64,000 nucleotides of DNA, from positions 868,001-932,000 of the forward strand of contig NZ_JBAOJI010000001.1 in the NCBI RefSeq assembly GCF_037080055.1, in the 5' to 3' direction. Of the stretch, positions 8,588 through 16,993 are shown piece after piece; position 1 is the stretch's first letter, and each line of letters opens with the position of its first letter. The stretch comes from Halovenus sp037080055 (GTDB lineage Archaea; Halobacteriota; Halobacteria; Halobacteriales; Haloarculaceae). Made by a program: the position numbers and the translations under genes. The notes under the pieces were generated by a model that was not told the origin of the DNA, searched no databases, and saw nothing but the letters and a program-made list of their open reading frames with translations.

Positions 8588-9439
8588 ATGGACGGGCAGG
8601 CAGCCGCGCCGGCCGCGGGAACGGTACTGAACGCACTCGCAACCGGGACCGGGTCGGCCTTCGCAATCGATGAGTACACCACCGCGACCGTCGAACTCAC
8701 CGACAAAGACGGCGTGAGTGGCGAGATTAGCGGTGCCGAGGACGCTGACACCCGACTGATCGAACGCTGTGTCGAACTCGTAACCGACCGGTTCGGCGAC
8801 GGCCAAGGCGGCCGCGTCGAAACCGAGAGCGAGGTCCCGATGGCCTCGGGATTGAAATCTTCCAGCGCGGCCGCGAACGCGACCGTCATGGCGACGCTCG
8901 ACGCCCTCGACGCGACCGAGGAGATTAGTCGAGAGGACGCCGCCCGAATCGGCGTCACCGCGGCCAGGGATGTCGGCGTCACTGTCACGGGTGCGTTCGA
9001 CGATGCGAGCGCGAGCATGCTCGGCGGCCTGACCGTCACGAACAACGACGAGGACGAACTCCTCGCGCGCGAGACCCCCGACTGGGACGTGCTCGTCTGG
9101 ACACCGCCAGAACGAGCGTTCAGCGCCGACGCGGATGTCGAGCGCTGTCGGGCGGTTGCACCCATCGCCGAGGTTGTCGCCGGCCTCGCGCTGGACGGCC
9201 GGTACGGTCAGGCGATGACGATCAACGGACTGGCCTTCTGTGCGGCGCTTGGCTTCCCGACAGATCCGATGATGGAAGCGATGGCAACGGAGGGCGTCTC
9301 GCTGTCCGGAACCGGACCGAGTTTCGTCGCCGTGGGCACCGGGGAACAACTCGACCCCGTCCGCGAGCGCTGGGAGCAACGCGAGGGAACAGTCTGGCTG
9401 ACACACACACAAACCGAGGGGACACTGACAGATGTCTGA
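8588..9439 (+). CDS. aroK: Archaeal shikimate kinase (GHMP family)
   Basis: Phosphorylates shikimate to shikimate 3-phosphate in aromatic amino-acid synthesis. It belongs to the archaeal GHMP-kinase type, unrelated to bacterial AroK. At 283 aa it has the expected length. The ATP-binding GHMP motif is PMASGLKSSSAAANA (about 81-95); N-terminal APAAGTVLNALATGTGSAFA and C-terminal SLSGTGPSFVAVG are the other family landmarks. It overlaps the chorismate mutase gene by 8 bp, indicating translational coupling within a shikimate-pathway operon. Confidence 0.93.
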   Translation: MDGQAAAPAAGTVLNALATGTGSAFAIDEYTTATVELTDKDGVSGEISGAEDADTRLIERCVELVTDRFGDGQGGRVETESEVPMASGLKSSSAAANATVMATLDALDATEEISREDAARIGVTAARDVGVTVTGAFDDASASMLGGLTVTNNDEDELLARETPDWDVLVWTPPERAFSADADVERCRAVAPIAEVVAGLALDGRYGQAMTINGLAFCAALGFPTDPMMEAMATEGVSLSGTGPSFVAVGTGEQLDPVRERWEQREGTVWLTHTQTEGTLTDV

Positions 9440-9743
9440 ACACAACGACGACGAGAGAGGAATCGACCCGCAAACGATGTCGCTCGACGAACTCCGGACG
9501 GAGATCCGCGGTATCGACCGCGAAATCGTCGAGTTAATCGCCCGACGGACCTACGTCGCCGATACGATCGCACAGGTCAAAGACGAGAAGGGACTCCCGA
9601 CGACCGACGAAGAGCAGGAGCAACAGGTCATGGATCGAGCGGGCGAAAACGCCGAGCAGTTCGACGTAGACGCGAATCTCGTAAAGGCAATCTTCCGACT
9701 GCTGATCGAACTGAACAAGGTCGAACAGCGGGAGAATCGGTAG
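9432..9743 (+). CDS. aroQ: Chorismate mutase (AroQ class)
   Basis: Converts chorismate to prephenate. The 103-aa all-helical domain shows the AroQ pattern: LRTEIRGIDREIVELIARRTYVADTI (helix 1 with Arg, and ARR for substrate binding), QVKDEKGLP, and EEQEQQVMDR. The start overlaps aroK by 8 bp. The final 27 coding bases (9711-9737) recur at 10522-10548, beyond a toxin-antitoxin cassette, which suggests that the 3' end of this gene was an insertion target. Confidence 0.92.
   Translation: MSEHNDDERGIDPQTMSLDELRTEIRGIDREIVELIARRTYVADTIAQVKDEKGLPTTDEEQEQQVMDRAGENAEQFDVDANLVKAIFRLLIELNKVEQRENR
9711..9737 (+). repeat. 27-bp direct repeat, left copy (inside aroQ 3' end)
   Basis: Left copy of a direct repeat that matches 10522-10548 at 26 of 27 positions (one A/G difference). 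It encodes LNKVEQREN, just before the final Arg and stop of chorismate mutase. Together with the right copy it brackets the PIN/AbrB cassette. Confidence 0.88.
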
Positions 9744-9791
9744 TTACCGTTCACATTTACCAGCGAGCCACGACGGAGTTTCAGTCCGCAG

Positions 9792-10178
9792 TTATTCCTC
9801 GTTGGCCGGTTCAAGTGGTACTCGTTGTACCTCGATCTCTTCGTAATCTTTCTCAGAAGAGAGGACGGCCATTCCTCGCGTTTCCGCAGTCGCTACGTGG
9901 AACGCGTCGAACGGCGTCATTCCCTCGTCGTAGTAGTTGACGGCTTTCAGAACGACCTGTTTCTCTTCTTCGTTTCGCACAGAGACGAGTTCGAGCAGGT
10001 TTGCCACCAGCGGAACGTAGTCGAACTCGTAGCGTTCCCGAGCGAGGAGGAGTTCGAGATACGAGAACGGTGACGTTTCGACATCGTATTCCACAAGTGC
10101 GTCTTCTGCGGGGCCCTGTAACCAATCAGTATCTTTGGCGAGTGCAAGCAGAAAGTCCGTCTCGACGTACACCGTCAT
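9792..10178 (-). CDS. PIN-domain ribonuclease toxin (VapC-like)
   Basis: A 128-aa PIN domain. Acidic residues expected to bind Mg/Mn are visible: Asp 8 (VYVETDFLLALAKD), Glu near 42 (SYLELLLARE), and Asp in MTPFDAFHVATAE. It probably cleaves RNA when not held by its antitoxin. Its start overlaps the stop of the upstream AbrB-type gene by 4 bp (ATGA), typical of toxin-antitoxin pairs. It runs opposite to aroQ and lies inside the region bounded by the duplicated aroQ 3' end. Confidence 0.9.
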   Translation of the reverse strand: MTVYVETDFLLALAKDTDWLQGPAEDALVEYDVETSPFSYLELLLARERYEFDYVPLVANLLELVSVRNEEEKQVVLKAVNYYDEGMTPFDAFHVATAETRGMAVLSSEKDYEEIEVQRVPLEPANEE

Positions 10179-10420
10179 CTATTCCCGCCGGCTTCCTCGG
10201 CCTCGTCTTTCGCCTCCGCCTCGATGTCCTCTTGGATCTCTTCGACGGATGCATCGTGAAGTTCGCCTGCTGCCTCGCGGACAGCGGCGAGTGGGTCATC
10301 CGCGACCGGAATCAGCTCGATTCTGTTTTCGTACATGACGATGTGATACTTCTGGCCGTACTTCTCGCGCACCTCCTTTGGGATGTACAGCCGTCCCTGT
10401 GCATCCGTCTCCGTTGACAT
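10175..10420 (-). CDS. AbrB/MazE-type antitoxin (VapB-like)
   Basis: An 81-aa protein with a swapped-hairpin AbrB DNA-binding fold: MSTETDAQGRLYIPKEVREK, followed by the beta-rich YHIVMYENRIELIPV and a long acidic helical tail (about 45-81) suited to wrapping the toxin. It is expected to repress its own operon and neutralise the PIN toxin encoded immediately downstream (4-bp overlap). ATG 10420 is chosen because the AbrB motif starts here. A TATA-like GGTAAAATT lies about 30 bp upstream on this strand. Confidence 0.87.
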   Translation of the reverse strand: MSTETDAQGRLYIPKEVREKYGQKYHIVMYENRIELIPVADDPLAAVREAAGELHDASVEEIQEDIEAEAKDEAEEAGGNR

Positions 10421-10724
10421 AGATAAGGTTACGGTACCATAGATGAAGAATTTTACCATCACTGTGTGATTGATGGTTCCCACAAACCGTTTGAATAGTG
10501 TGTATGGTGGATTTTATCTATCTGAACAGGGTCGAACAGCGGGAGAATAGATAAGAGTCGAACACAGGCGGATGAGACATCTTTCGAGGTACAGTTTGGA
10601 GTTATTTCTGCGGGATGGGTCGCGTTCAGTCGGAGTAGAGAGTTCTTGCGCTGTCTCGGTCGCTACGCCCACTCAGTTACACAGACCATCACGAGTAGAG
10701 GTATGAATACACCGGGTGTATCGG
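10421..10724. other. Spacer holding aroQ 3'-end remnant
   Basis: This 304-bp spacer includes the antitoxin promoter on the minus strand and the second copy of the aroQ 3' end. From 10522 the plus strand reads LNRVEQRENR followed by TAA at 10552-10554, so the duplicate keeps the reading frame and a stop. No other gene is evident in 10555-10724. Confidence 0.65.
10522..10548 (+). repeat. 27-bp direct repeat, right copy (aroQ 3'-end duplicate)
   Basis: Right copy of the aroQ 3'-end repeat, 811 bp downstream of the left copy. It reads in frame as LNRVEQREN, then R (AGA) and TAA. The only difference within the 27 bp changes Lys to Arg, and the following Arg codon differs synonymously (CGG versus AGA). 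That pattern looks like diverged coding sequence rather than a fresh duplication. Confidence 0.88.
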
Positions 10725-12119
10725 TCAGTCAGCGAATTCGACGTCAGTGAACTCAAATCTGGCTCCCCCGTCAGTTCCGTCGACAACCTCGACTTGCCAG
10801 CCGTGGGCCTCGGCGATCCGTTTGACGATTGTCAGCCCAAATCCGGTCCCGCCACTTGCCGAGGTGTGGCCGGGTTCGAACACAGTCTCACGAGCGTCTG
10901 CAGGAATCCCCGGACCCGTATCTTCAATGTAAATCCCTCGGTCGTCGATTCGGCCGACGCGGACAGTTACGTCTGCCCCACCGTGTTCGAGTGCATTCCG
11001 GAACAGGTTCTCGAAGACGTGCTGAAGCCGACTCCGGTCGCCACGAATCGTCACTTCGTCTGCTATCTCGATTGTCGCCTCGTCTGTTCGGACATTTTTC
11101 CAGCATTTTCCGATCAAATTGACGACTGCTATCGATTCCGCGTCCGAAACAGCCTGCCCCTGTCGAGCGAGTGTGAGCGTGTCCGACACGATTTCTTCCA
11201 TCCGGTCGAGTGACTCGATAATCGGCTGAAGATGCTCGCTTTCGCATTCGATAGCGAGTAGTTCTGCTCGGGCCTGGGCGACGTTGAGTGGATTCCGCAG
11301 GTCGTGCGACACCACGCTGGCGAACTCGTCGAGTTGTTCTTTCTGGTTCCGGAGTTGTCGTTCCCGTTTGACCCGCTCGGTGATGTTCCGTGTGATACCG
11401 ATTATCTTCGTCACCTCGCCGTTCGTGATGACCGGTGTGAGAATCGTTTGCCAGAACCGCGCACCCGTCTCGACGGGGAGTTCTTCCTCGTACGAGATCG
11501 GTTCCCGGGCTTGGACACACCGATAGTAGTTTGCCTGGAGGTCTGCTCCGAGTTCCTCGCCAAACACGTCGATCGGTGTCTCTCCCCGAACTTCGTCGGT
11601 CGTGATCCCGGTTTGTTCCTCGTAGGCACGATTGAGGCGTTCGAATCGGAACACGTACTCTCCATCCGCCGACTCGACGTTTATGAAGAAGATACTGTCA
11701 TCGACATTCTCGAGGAGTGTTTTGTACTCTTCGGCAAGGGCCTGATGTTGGTGTTCCCGTCGTTTTCGCTGAGAGATATCACGGCTATTCACGAGAATAC
11801 CGTCGATGTCGGAATCGTCGAGGCGGTTTTGCAGCGTCGATTCGACCCAACGCCACGAGCCGTCAGCATGGCGAAACCGTGTCTCGATCACCCGAGAATT
11901 AGCAGTCTTCGTCTGGATAGCCTCGATGGCGTCAGCAACGGCGTCACGGTCGTCGGGATGTTGATACTCGTATCCGACCTCACCGACCAACTCCTCGGGG
12001 TCGTACCCAAGCGTGTACTCGACCGAGGGACTGACATACGTGATCGTCCCGTCCGAATCGATGATGGTAGCAATATCGAGAGATTCTTCGATGAGTTTCC
12101 GATACAACGGTTCTTGCAT
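10725..12119 (-). CDS. PAS-PAS sensor histidine kinase (orphan)
   Basis: A 464-aa soluble kinase. PAS 1 (about 1-115; IDSDGTITYVSPSVEYTLGY) and PAS 2 (about 130-245) precede HisKA with phospho-acceptor His in FASVVSHDLRNPLNVAQARA, then HATPase_c (N-box NLFRNALEHG, G1 DTGPGIPAD, G2 GGTGFGLTIV). There are no membrane segments, so it should sense a cytoplasmic or redox cue. No response-regulator gene is adjacent. The C-terminal half closely resembles those of three other kinases in this window. ATG 12119 is chosen (MQEPLYRKLIEESLD) because the frame upstream loses kinase-like composition. Confidence 0.92.
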   Translation of the reverse strand: MQEPLYRKLIEESLDIATIIDSDGTITYVSPSVEYTLGYDPEELVGEVGYEYQHPDDRDAVADAIEAIQTKTANSRVIETRFRHADGSWRWVESTLQNRLDDSDIDGILVNSRDISQRKRREHQHQALAEEYKTLLENVDDSIFFINVESADGEYVFRFERLNRAYEEQTGITTDEVRGETPIDVFGEELGADLQANYYRCVQAREPISYEEELPVETGARFWQTILTPVITNGEVTKIIGITRNITERVKRERQLRNQKEQLDEFASVVSHDLRNPLNVAQARAELLAIECESEHLQPIIESLDRMEEIVSDTLTLARQGQAVSDAESIAVVNLIGKCWKNVRTDEATIEIADEVTIRGDRSRLQHVFENLFRNALEHGGADVTVRVGRIDDRGIYIEDTGPGIPADARETVFEPGHTSASGGTGFGLTIVKRIAEAHGWQVEVVDGTDGGARFEFTDVEFAD

Positions 12120-12335
12120 GTGTGAAGTAACCGGCCAACGAATAAATAAGACACCGAGTGAGGAGAACACTGGCCCCGCTGAATTGAGGCCTCGTGTAGC
12201 CACACTCGGAAGGGTCCTGACTAGCACATCGCAATAGAGTTCGCTCGATGCTGCGGAAATATTATTTATCGCCGTGGACGACCGTCCCACATCGATGTCG
12301 GAGAACAGAACGAGTGGTGAAAGCGAGCAACCGGC

Positions 12336-13007
12336 ATGTTGTCGGACCCGGCGCCGACGAGAGGCGACCACCCCGGCGGCGCTCGACACCACGACGATCC
12401 GTTCCCCACCGTCGCAGCGAACGTGCGTGAACATCTCTCTGCGGACTCTTCTGGACACGACATGCATCACGTGTGGCGAGTCTTTCGACTCACACAGCAG
12501 TTTGCTGATGAGTTAGGGGCAGACAGCGAAGTGGTCGGCTGTGCGGCACTCGTCCACGATCTGCATCGGGTATTGGGTGACGGTACTGGCTGTGATCCAG
12601 AAGAAACGCTTCCGGTAGTAGAGGAGATGCTCGAGGAAACAGAGCTTGACGACGAACAGATCGCTGCAATCAAAGGTTGTATCGCAGTTCACGACGACCT
12701 CGCCTTTCGGGGAGAGGACCCCCAACCAGCGACGGTCGAGGCAAAGATACTGCGCGATGCCGACAATCTCGATGCGATGGGTGCCGTCGGTATCGCACGG
12801 ACATTCGCATTCGGGGGCGTCCACGGAACACCTCTCTGGGATCCTGCCGGAAAAGATTATTCGCAGATCTATCATTTCGAGGATAAACTTCTCCGCTTGC
12901 GGGACGAACTCCATACCGATCCAGCACAGCAGTTAGCTGAGGAACGATACGCGTTCCTCGAGACGTTCTTCGAGCGATTTCTGGCGGAGTGGCACGGTGA
13001 GGCGTAG
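12336..13007 (+). CDS. HD-domain phosphohydrolase-like protein
   Basis: A 223-aa protein with HD superfamily landmarks: HDMHHVWRVF, the HD pair in ALVHDLHRV, and KILRDADNLDAMGAVGIARTF further on. It is likely a metal-dependent phosphohydrolase of unknown substrate, like bacterial YedJ-type proteins. The start is uncertain. ATG 12336 is the first ATG after an in-frame TGA (12318), but the family-like region begins only near GTG 12423. The apparent TATA box at about 12261-12270 would place a leaderless start at ATG 12295, which is in a different frame. Confidence 0.82.
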   Translation: MLSDPAPTRGDHPGGARHHDDPFPTVAANVREHLSADSSGHDMHHVWRVFRLTQQFADELGADSEVVGCAALVHDLHRVLGDGTGCDPEETLPVVEEMLEETELDDEQIAAIKGCIAVHDDLAFRGEDPQPATVEAKILRDADNLDAMGAVGIARTFAFGGVHGTPLWDPAGKDYSQIYHFEDKLLRLRDELHTDPAQQLAEERYAFLETFFERFLAEWHGEA

Positions 13008-13245
13008 CAAGTCGGTGCGAACTCGCTGTACTGGGTTCCCGTCTTGGAGCCCCCTACGCCTGAAGCGATCCCATGCAGTTGTTATGTGGCCACCCGATTG
13101 GGTGATTCTCTGAACGTGGACGAACAGCACGAAAACAGAATGTACTGAGAACCACACAATCGTCCACCTATTTCGCTTTTTATGTTTATTCTCTACTAGG
13201 AATATTAGGGATAGCAACAAATCCACTCGAAGCCTACTGTGGTAT

Positions 13246-13386
13246 ATGCGACCATTAGACACAGAACCGGAGGCAGAACTGTACGAATGTTTCGATTGCG
13301 GGCGTCGTGTCGAGGGTCCCGAGACGAAACGGTGTGATGGCTGCGGCGGGCAACTCAGAAATCTCGGCAAGCCGCGGGATCTGTAG
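13246..13386 (+). CDS. 46-aa rubredoxin-like zinc-ribbon protein
   Basis: A small protein with two CxxC knuckles (YECFDCGRR and KRCDGCGGQL) that should bind one zinc or iron. It ends NLGKPRDL. It resembles, from memory, the short haloarchaeal rubrerythrin-like/DUF7129 proteins. It lies alone between the HD protein and a lipoprotein. AT-rich sequence 40-60 bp upstream (TTTTTATGTTTATTC, about 13177-13191) is the probable promoter region. Confidence 0.8.
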   Translation: MRPLDTEPEAELYECFDCGRRVEGPETKRCDGCGGQLRNLGKPRDL

Positions 13387-13520
13387 AATCTCACGGCACC
13401 CCGATACGGGTCCCGAGCAAGTCGCAGAGGACCCAGTCCACAGTTGTCCTGCCGGTATCCCCCTCGTTTCGGGCCCCAATCCGCTCGCGTCGTTTCTCGT
13501 CGTGAGACGTTCATTTCTCA

Positions 13521-13528
13521 TTATATAC
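13521..13528 (+). promoter_or_regulatory. TATA-like box for lipoprotein gene 13552
   Basis: TTATATAC lies 24-31 bp before the ATG at 13552, the spacing expected for an archaeal promoter giving a leaderless mRNA. Confidence 0.6.
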
Positions 13529-13551
13529 CTGCAGACAAAGGATAAGACACG

Positions 13552-14421
13552 ATGCACCGCAGAACGTACCTGATTGCCGCTGGCAGTAGCCTCTCGGCCC
13601 TCCTCGCCGGATGCGTGAGCGACAGCGATGGAGACGATCCCGACGAGAACAGCACCGATCAGTCCAACGGCAACGGAGACGAACAGAACGACGAACCAAC
13701 TACGAGCGACGAGCATCCCGCACTCACCGTCGCAGACCAGTACGTCCAGGCCGCGATGGAGGAAGATTTGGACGGGTTAAGCGAGTACATGCACTCAAAA
13801 CATCCGTTCAATCCGGCCGAACTGGACGACGAGCAGCGAGAAAACGTCGAATTCGAGTTCCCAGATTCCACAGAGTACGAGCGCGAACTCATCGACGAGT
13901 TCGACGGTGAGGATCTCCGCGACAAACGCTCTTCAGCGACGTGGTTCGGAGAAGACAGCGAGACGCTTACCGAGATTACCGACGGCGAACAGGCAGCACT
14001 CGTCGAGATATCCTGGGAGACCGACGACGAGACGGCCGGAACTCCCAGGCGGCAGTTTTTCATGCTCACCGAGGGTTCGGAGTGGCGCGTCTTCCTCCCA
14101 CACGAGCAGTCTCGTGAGTTCCCCGACAAGGCGACTGCGAGCGAGGAATACCAGATCGTCGACCGAATCGAATACGACACCGAAACAGAGCGTGCGAAAG
14201 TATACGTATCGGGTACCAAGGACATCGAGGCCGAAGAGGTCGTGGTGTACTCCGAGCGTCTCGGTGAACAGAACCGTCTCTGGTCGCAAGACTCGGAGAC
14301 GCTGCCGAGCGTGAACTATCTCACGGCAGGGTTCGATTCCAGCGGCGACGAGCTCGTCGTGACCGTTCTTATCGACGACGAGGAACACATCGTGTACCGC
14401 GACAAGTACCGTCCAGAATAG
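13552..14421 (+). CDS. Exported lipoprotein of unknown function
   Basis: A 289-aa protein. The N-terminus (MHRRTYLIAAGSSLSALLAGC) combines an Arg pair with a lipobox, so Tat export and lipidation at Cys near 21 are likely. An Asp/Asn/Glu-rich linker (about 22-62) leads to a domain whose N-terminal part (VADQYVQAAMEEDLDGLSEY) resembles the helix of NTF2-like/DUF4878-type lipoproteins. That similarity is weak and no function is assigned. It converges with the helicase gene at 14447. Confidence 0.8.
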   Translation: MHRRTYLIAAGSSLSALLAGCVSDSDGDDPDENSTDQSNGNGDEQNDEPTTSDEHPALTVADQYVQAAMEEDLDGLSEYMHSKHPFNPAELDDEQRENVEFEFPDSTEYERELIDEFDGEDLRDKRSSATWFGEDSETLTEITDGEQAALVEISWETDDETAGTPRRQFFMLTEGSEWRVFLPHEQSREFPDKATASEEYQIVDRIEYDTETERAKVYVSGTKDIEAEEVVVYSERLGEQNRLWSQDSETLPSVNYLTAGFDSSGDELVVTVLIDDEEHIVYRDKYRPE

Positions 14422-14446
14422 CCGGAAAACGCCGACTGGAGCGTTC

Positions 14447-16486
14447 TCAGTCTTCGCGGTCACGCTTCTCCATGCGCGCGACCAGATCGTAGGGACTCTC
14501 GCCCTGTCGGATGCCGTCGAGCAGCGCGAAGGCGTCGCCAGGCGAGAGGAAGTGACTGGTCACGGCCCGGCCGAGCGGCGTCGGTTCCAACCCGTCAATA
14601 AAGTTGTACTCCAGTAGTTTCCCGAGGGCGTGTTTCGTCGGCACGTCGCCGACCATCATCTCGTTGAGTCGTTTGGCCTGACTCCCGCCAACGGTGACGT
14701 TCGCGAGCGTCTCCTCGACGGCCGCGGACTCGTCGTACCGGGTCTGAACTGGCTCCATTTCGCCTTTGAGCAGTTTGAACGCGACTTCGTCCTCCGTCAT
14801 CTCCTGACTGTTGTGGTACGCGCCGTCCGGTTCGACGAGCAGGTAGACCGTCCCCTTATCGTGGTAATCCGGCCGCCCGGCGCGACCGAGCATCTGGTGG
14901 AACTCCTGAACGGAGAGCCACTCGATACCCATCGCCAGCGAGTCGAAGATGACCTGCGAGGCCGGGAAGTCGACACCCGCCGCGAGTGCTGCGGTGGTGA
15001 CGACGGCGGACAGTTCCTGGTCAGCGAACTGCTCTTCGACGCGGGTCCGGCGTCGGTTGTCCAGTCCGGCGTGATACGGTGCCGAGGAGTAGGTCAACTT
15101 GCGGGAAATCTCGTGACAGCGCCGTCGGGAGTTGGTGAAGATGATCGTCTGGCCGCGATACCCCTTGCTGGATTTCTGGTCGAACGCTCGCTGTGTGAGT
15201 TTGTCTTCGACATCGAGTTTCTCCCGGCCGTCGAGGAAGGTGACGTGGCGCTCGATGGGCACTGGTCGCTCCTCGAACTCGATCAGCGTCGCTTCGAGTG
15301 CCTTGGCGAGCGTGCCGGGATTGCCGACAGTCGCCGAGAGGTAGATCCACTGGGAGTCCCCGCTGGACTTCTCGCGGCAGTAGTATTTCAGCCGGGAGAT
15401 CAGCCCGTCGAGGCGGTGACCCCGCTCGCCCTCGCCGAGAGTGTGCACCTCGTCGATGACGACGGTCCCGATGTCGCCGAGTTGTTTGTTCGTCCGCAGC
15501 GCGTGGTCAACACCTTCGTAGGTGCCGACGATGATGTCGGCACTGGGGTCGAACTGCTCGCCGTCGTCGTTGATTCTGCTCGCGCCGACGCGGAGAGTCA
15601 CGTCGGCGATATCGCCGTAGCGGTCCTGAAACTCGCCGTATTTCTGGTTCGCGAGCGCAACGAGGGGGACGAGGAAGAGCATCTTCCCCTCGCCGTTTAG
15701 CACGCGGTCCAATCCCGCCATCTCGCCGACCAGCGTCTTTCCGGTCGCCGTCGCGCTGACGACGAGTTGGTCTTCGCCGTCGGTCGCGCCGTTCTCGACA
15801 GCGAGGCTCTGGACCGGCAGCAGGGTATCGAAGCGGTCTTCGAGTTTCCCCTGAATGCCCGGATGCAGCGACAGCGAATCGACGGGGACCGGATCCACGT
15901 CCTCGACGGTCGGGCTGATCTCGTCGAATTTTGTCAGTTCGGGGTCGAGATCGCCTTTGAGCAGGTTGATGATTCGTTCGAGATCCTGCACCTCGAACAG
16001 CAGCGATTCGAGCCGTTCCTGTGCTGTGCCGGTGATATCGCCGTGGTATGCGAGTTGACGGTCGAGTTGTTCGCGGGCGCAATCTGGACAGACAGTTTCA
16101 TTCTCAGTCTCGATAGCCGTCTCAGATGTGATCGGCGAGTACGTCCCGCTCTGGGCGCAGAGCCGGCAGGTGCGGACGACCTTCGCGTCGAGTTGGTAGC
16201 CGTCGAGAAGGTCCCGCAACTCTTCGCGGCCCCGCGAGGAGGTCTGCTGTGAGATGCGAATGCGGTCGGCGCGGCGGGCGAGTTCGACGAATTCGTCGGG
16301 GCTGCGCAGTTCCTCTTTCGAGCCCTCGACGATACGCAATCGTGCTGGCCGCGGTCCGGCACTCGTCTCCTTCACTTCGAGAAAGCCGGTAAAGACGCGG
16401 CTGCCCTCGCGCTGGACGACGACCCGGTACTTGTCGTCGTCTTCGTGTAAGAATAGCGTATCGACCCGCGCGACCTGCTGTGACAC
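14447..16486 (-). CDS. DEAD/DEAH-type superfamily 2 helicase (DUF5814-like)
   Basis: A 679-aa protein. The N-terminal region (about 1-200) contains a zinc-knuckle pair (CRLCAQSG at about 106 and CPDC at about 133). The helicase core has motif I SATATGKTLVGEMA, motif II VVIDEVHTLGEG (DEVH), motif III LSATVGNPG, and motif VI QMLGRAGRPDYHDKG. The core resembles Hel308/Ski2-like helicases, but the N-terminal module does not; from memory this matches a haloarchaeal DUF5814 helicase family. The start codon is GTG (16484-16486). DNA repair or RNA processing are both possible. Confidence 0.9.
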   Translation of the reverse strand: MSQQVARVDTLFLHEDDDKYRVVVQREGSRVFTGFLEVKETSAGPRPARLRIVEGSKEELRSPDEFVELARRADRIRISQQTSSRGREELRDLLDGYQLDAKVVRTCRLCAQSGTYSPITSETAIETENETVCPDCAREQLDRQLAYHGDITGTAQERLESLLFEVQDLERIINLLKGDLDPELTKFDEISPTVEDVDPVPVDSLSLHPGIQGKLEDRFDTLLPVQSLAVENGATDGEDQLVVSATATGKTLVGEMAGLDRVLNGEGKMLFLVPLVALANQKYGEFQDRYGDIADVTLRVGASRINDDGEQFDPSADIIVGTYEGVDHALRTNKQLGDIGTVVIDEVHTLGEGERGHRLDGLISRLKYYCREKSSGDSQWIYLSATVGNPGTLAKALEATLIEFEERPVPIERHVTFLDGREKLDVEDKLTQRAFDQKSSKGYRGQTIIFTNSRRRCHEISRKLTYSSAPYHAGLDNRRRTRVEEQFADQELSAVVTTAALAAGVDFPASQVIFDSLAMGIEWLSVQEFHQMLGRAGRPDYHDKGTVYLLVEPDGAYHNSQEMTEDEVAFKLLKGEMEPVQTRYDESAAVEETLANVTVGGSQAKRLNEMMVGDVPTKHALGKLLEYNFIDGLEPTPLGRAVTSHFLSPGDAFALLDGIRQGESPYDLVARMEKRDRED

Positions 16487-16531
16487 GTCCCTCTGTACGA
16501 GCAGGGAGTATTTGAGTCGTACGAACTCAAC

Positions 16532-16909
16532 TCACTCGACCAGTTGGATCTCGTCGTCGCCGGTCGGTACCGCACAAATGAAGACGCCGGGCTGATCGCC
16601 CTCGTTGCGGTACCAGTGGACGGTTCCCGCGGGGATGTGGATCGTATCGCCGGCCGTGACGGTGTATTCCTCGTCGTCGATGCCGACGACGTACTGCCCG
16701 GCGAGGACGTGCTGTTCGTGTTCGATCTCGTTTGTGTGTTCCGGGACGGTGGCGTCTGGGTCGAGGACGAATCGCCGCAGGGCGACGTTTGGCGCACCGT
16801 GTTCCTCGTTGACCAGCACACCTTTGGACATCCCGTCAGCGGCGTCGACGGACTCGTATTCGATCTCGTTGGCCCGACGGATCAGTGGCTCTGAGACTGT
16901 TTCTGACAT
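16532..16909 (-). CDS. Cupin-domain protein
   Basis: A 125-aa single cupin. Motif 1 is PEHTNEIEHEQHVLAGQ and motif 2 HIPAGTVHWYRN; His and Glu ligands are present. The N-terminus contains the mannose-isomerase-like stretch GMSKGVLVNEEHGAPN. Substrate is unknown. It lies between the helicase and a histidine kinase on the same strand, but with spacers of 45 and 84 bp, so operon membership is unclear. Confidence 0.85.
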   Translation of the reverse strand: MSETVSEPLIRRANEIEYESVDAADGMSKGVLVNEEHGAPNVALRRFVLDPDATVPEHTNEIEHEQHVLAGQYVVGIDDEEYTVTAGDTIHIPAGTVHWYRNEGDQPGVFICAVPTGDDEIQLVE

Positions 16910-16993
16910 ACCTCTCGTTTGGCGCCGGCCGATTAGGAGGTTTTCGATGGTCGGAATTGCGAGTTGGCTCCGAACACCCCACGAACGTGCTCG

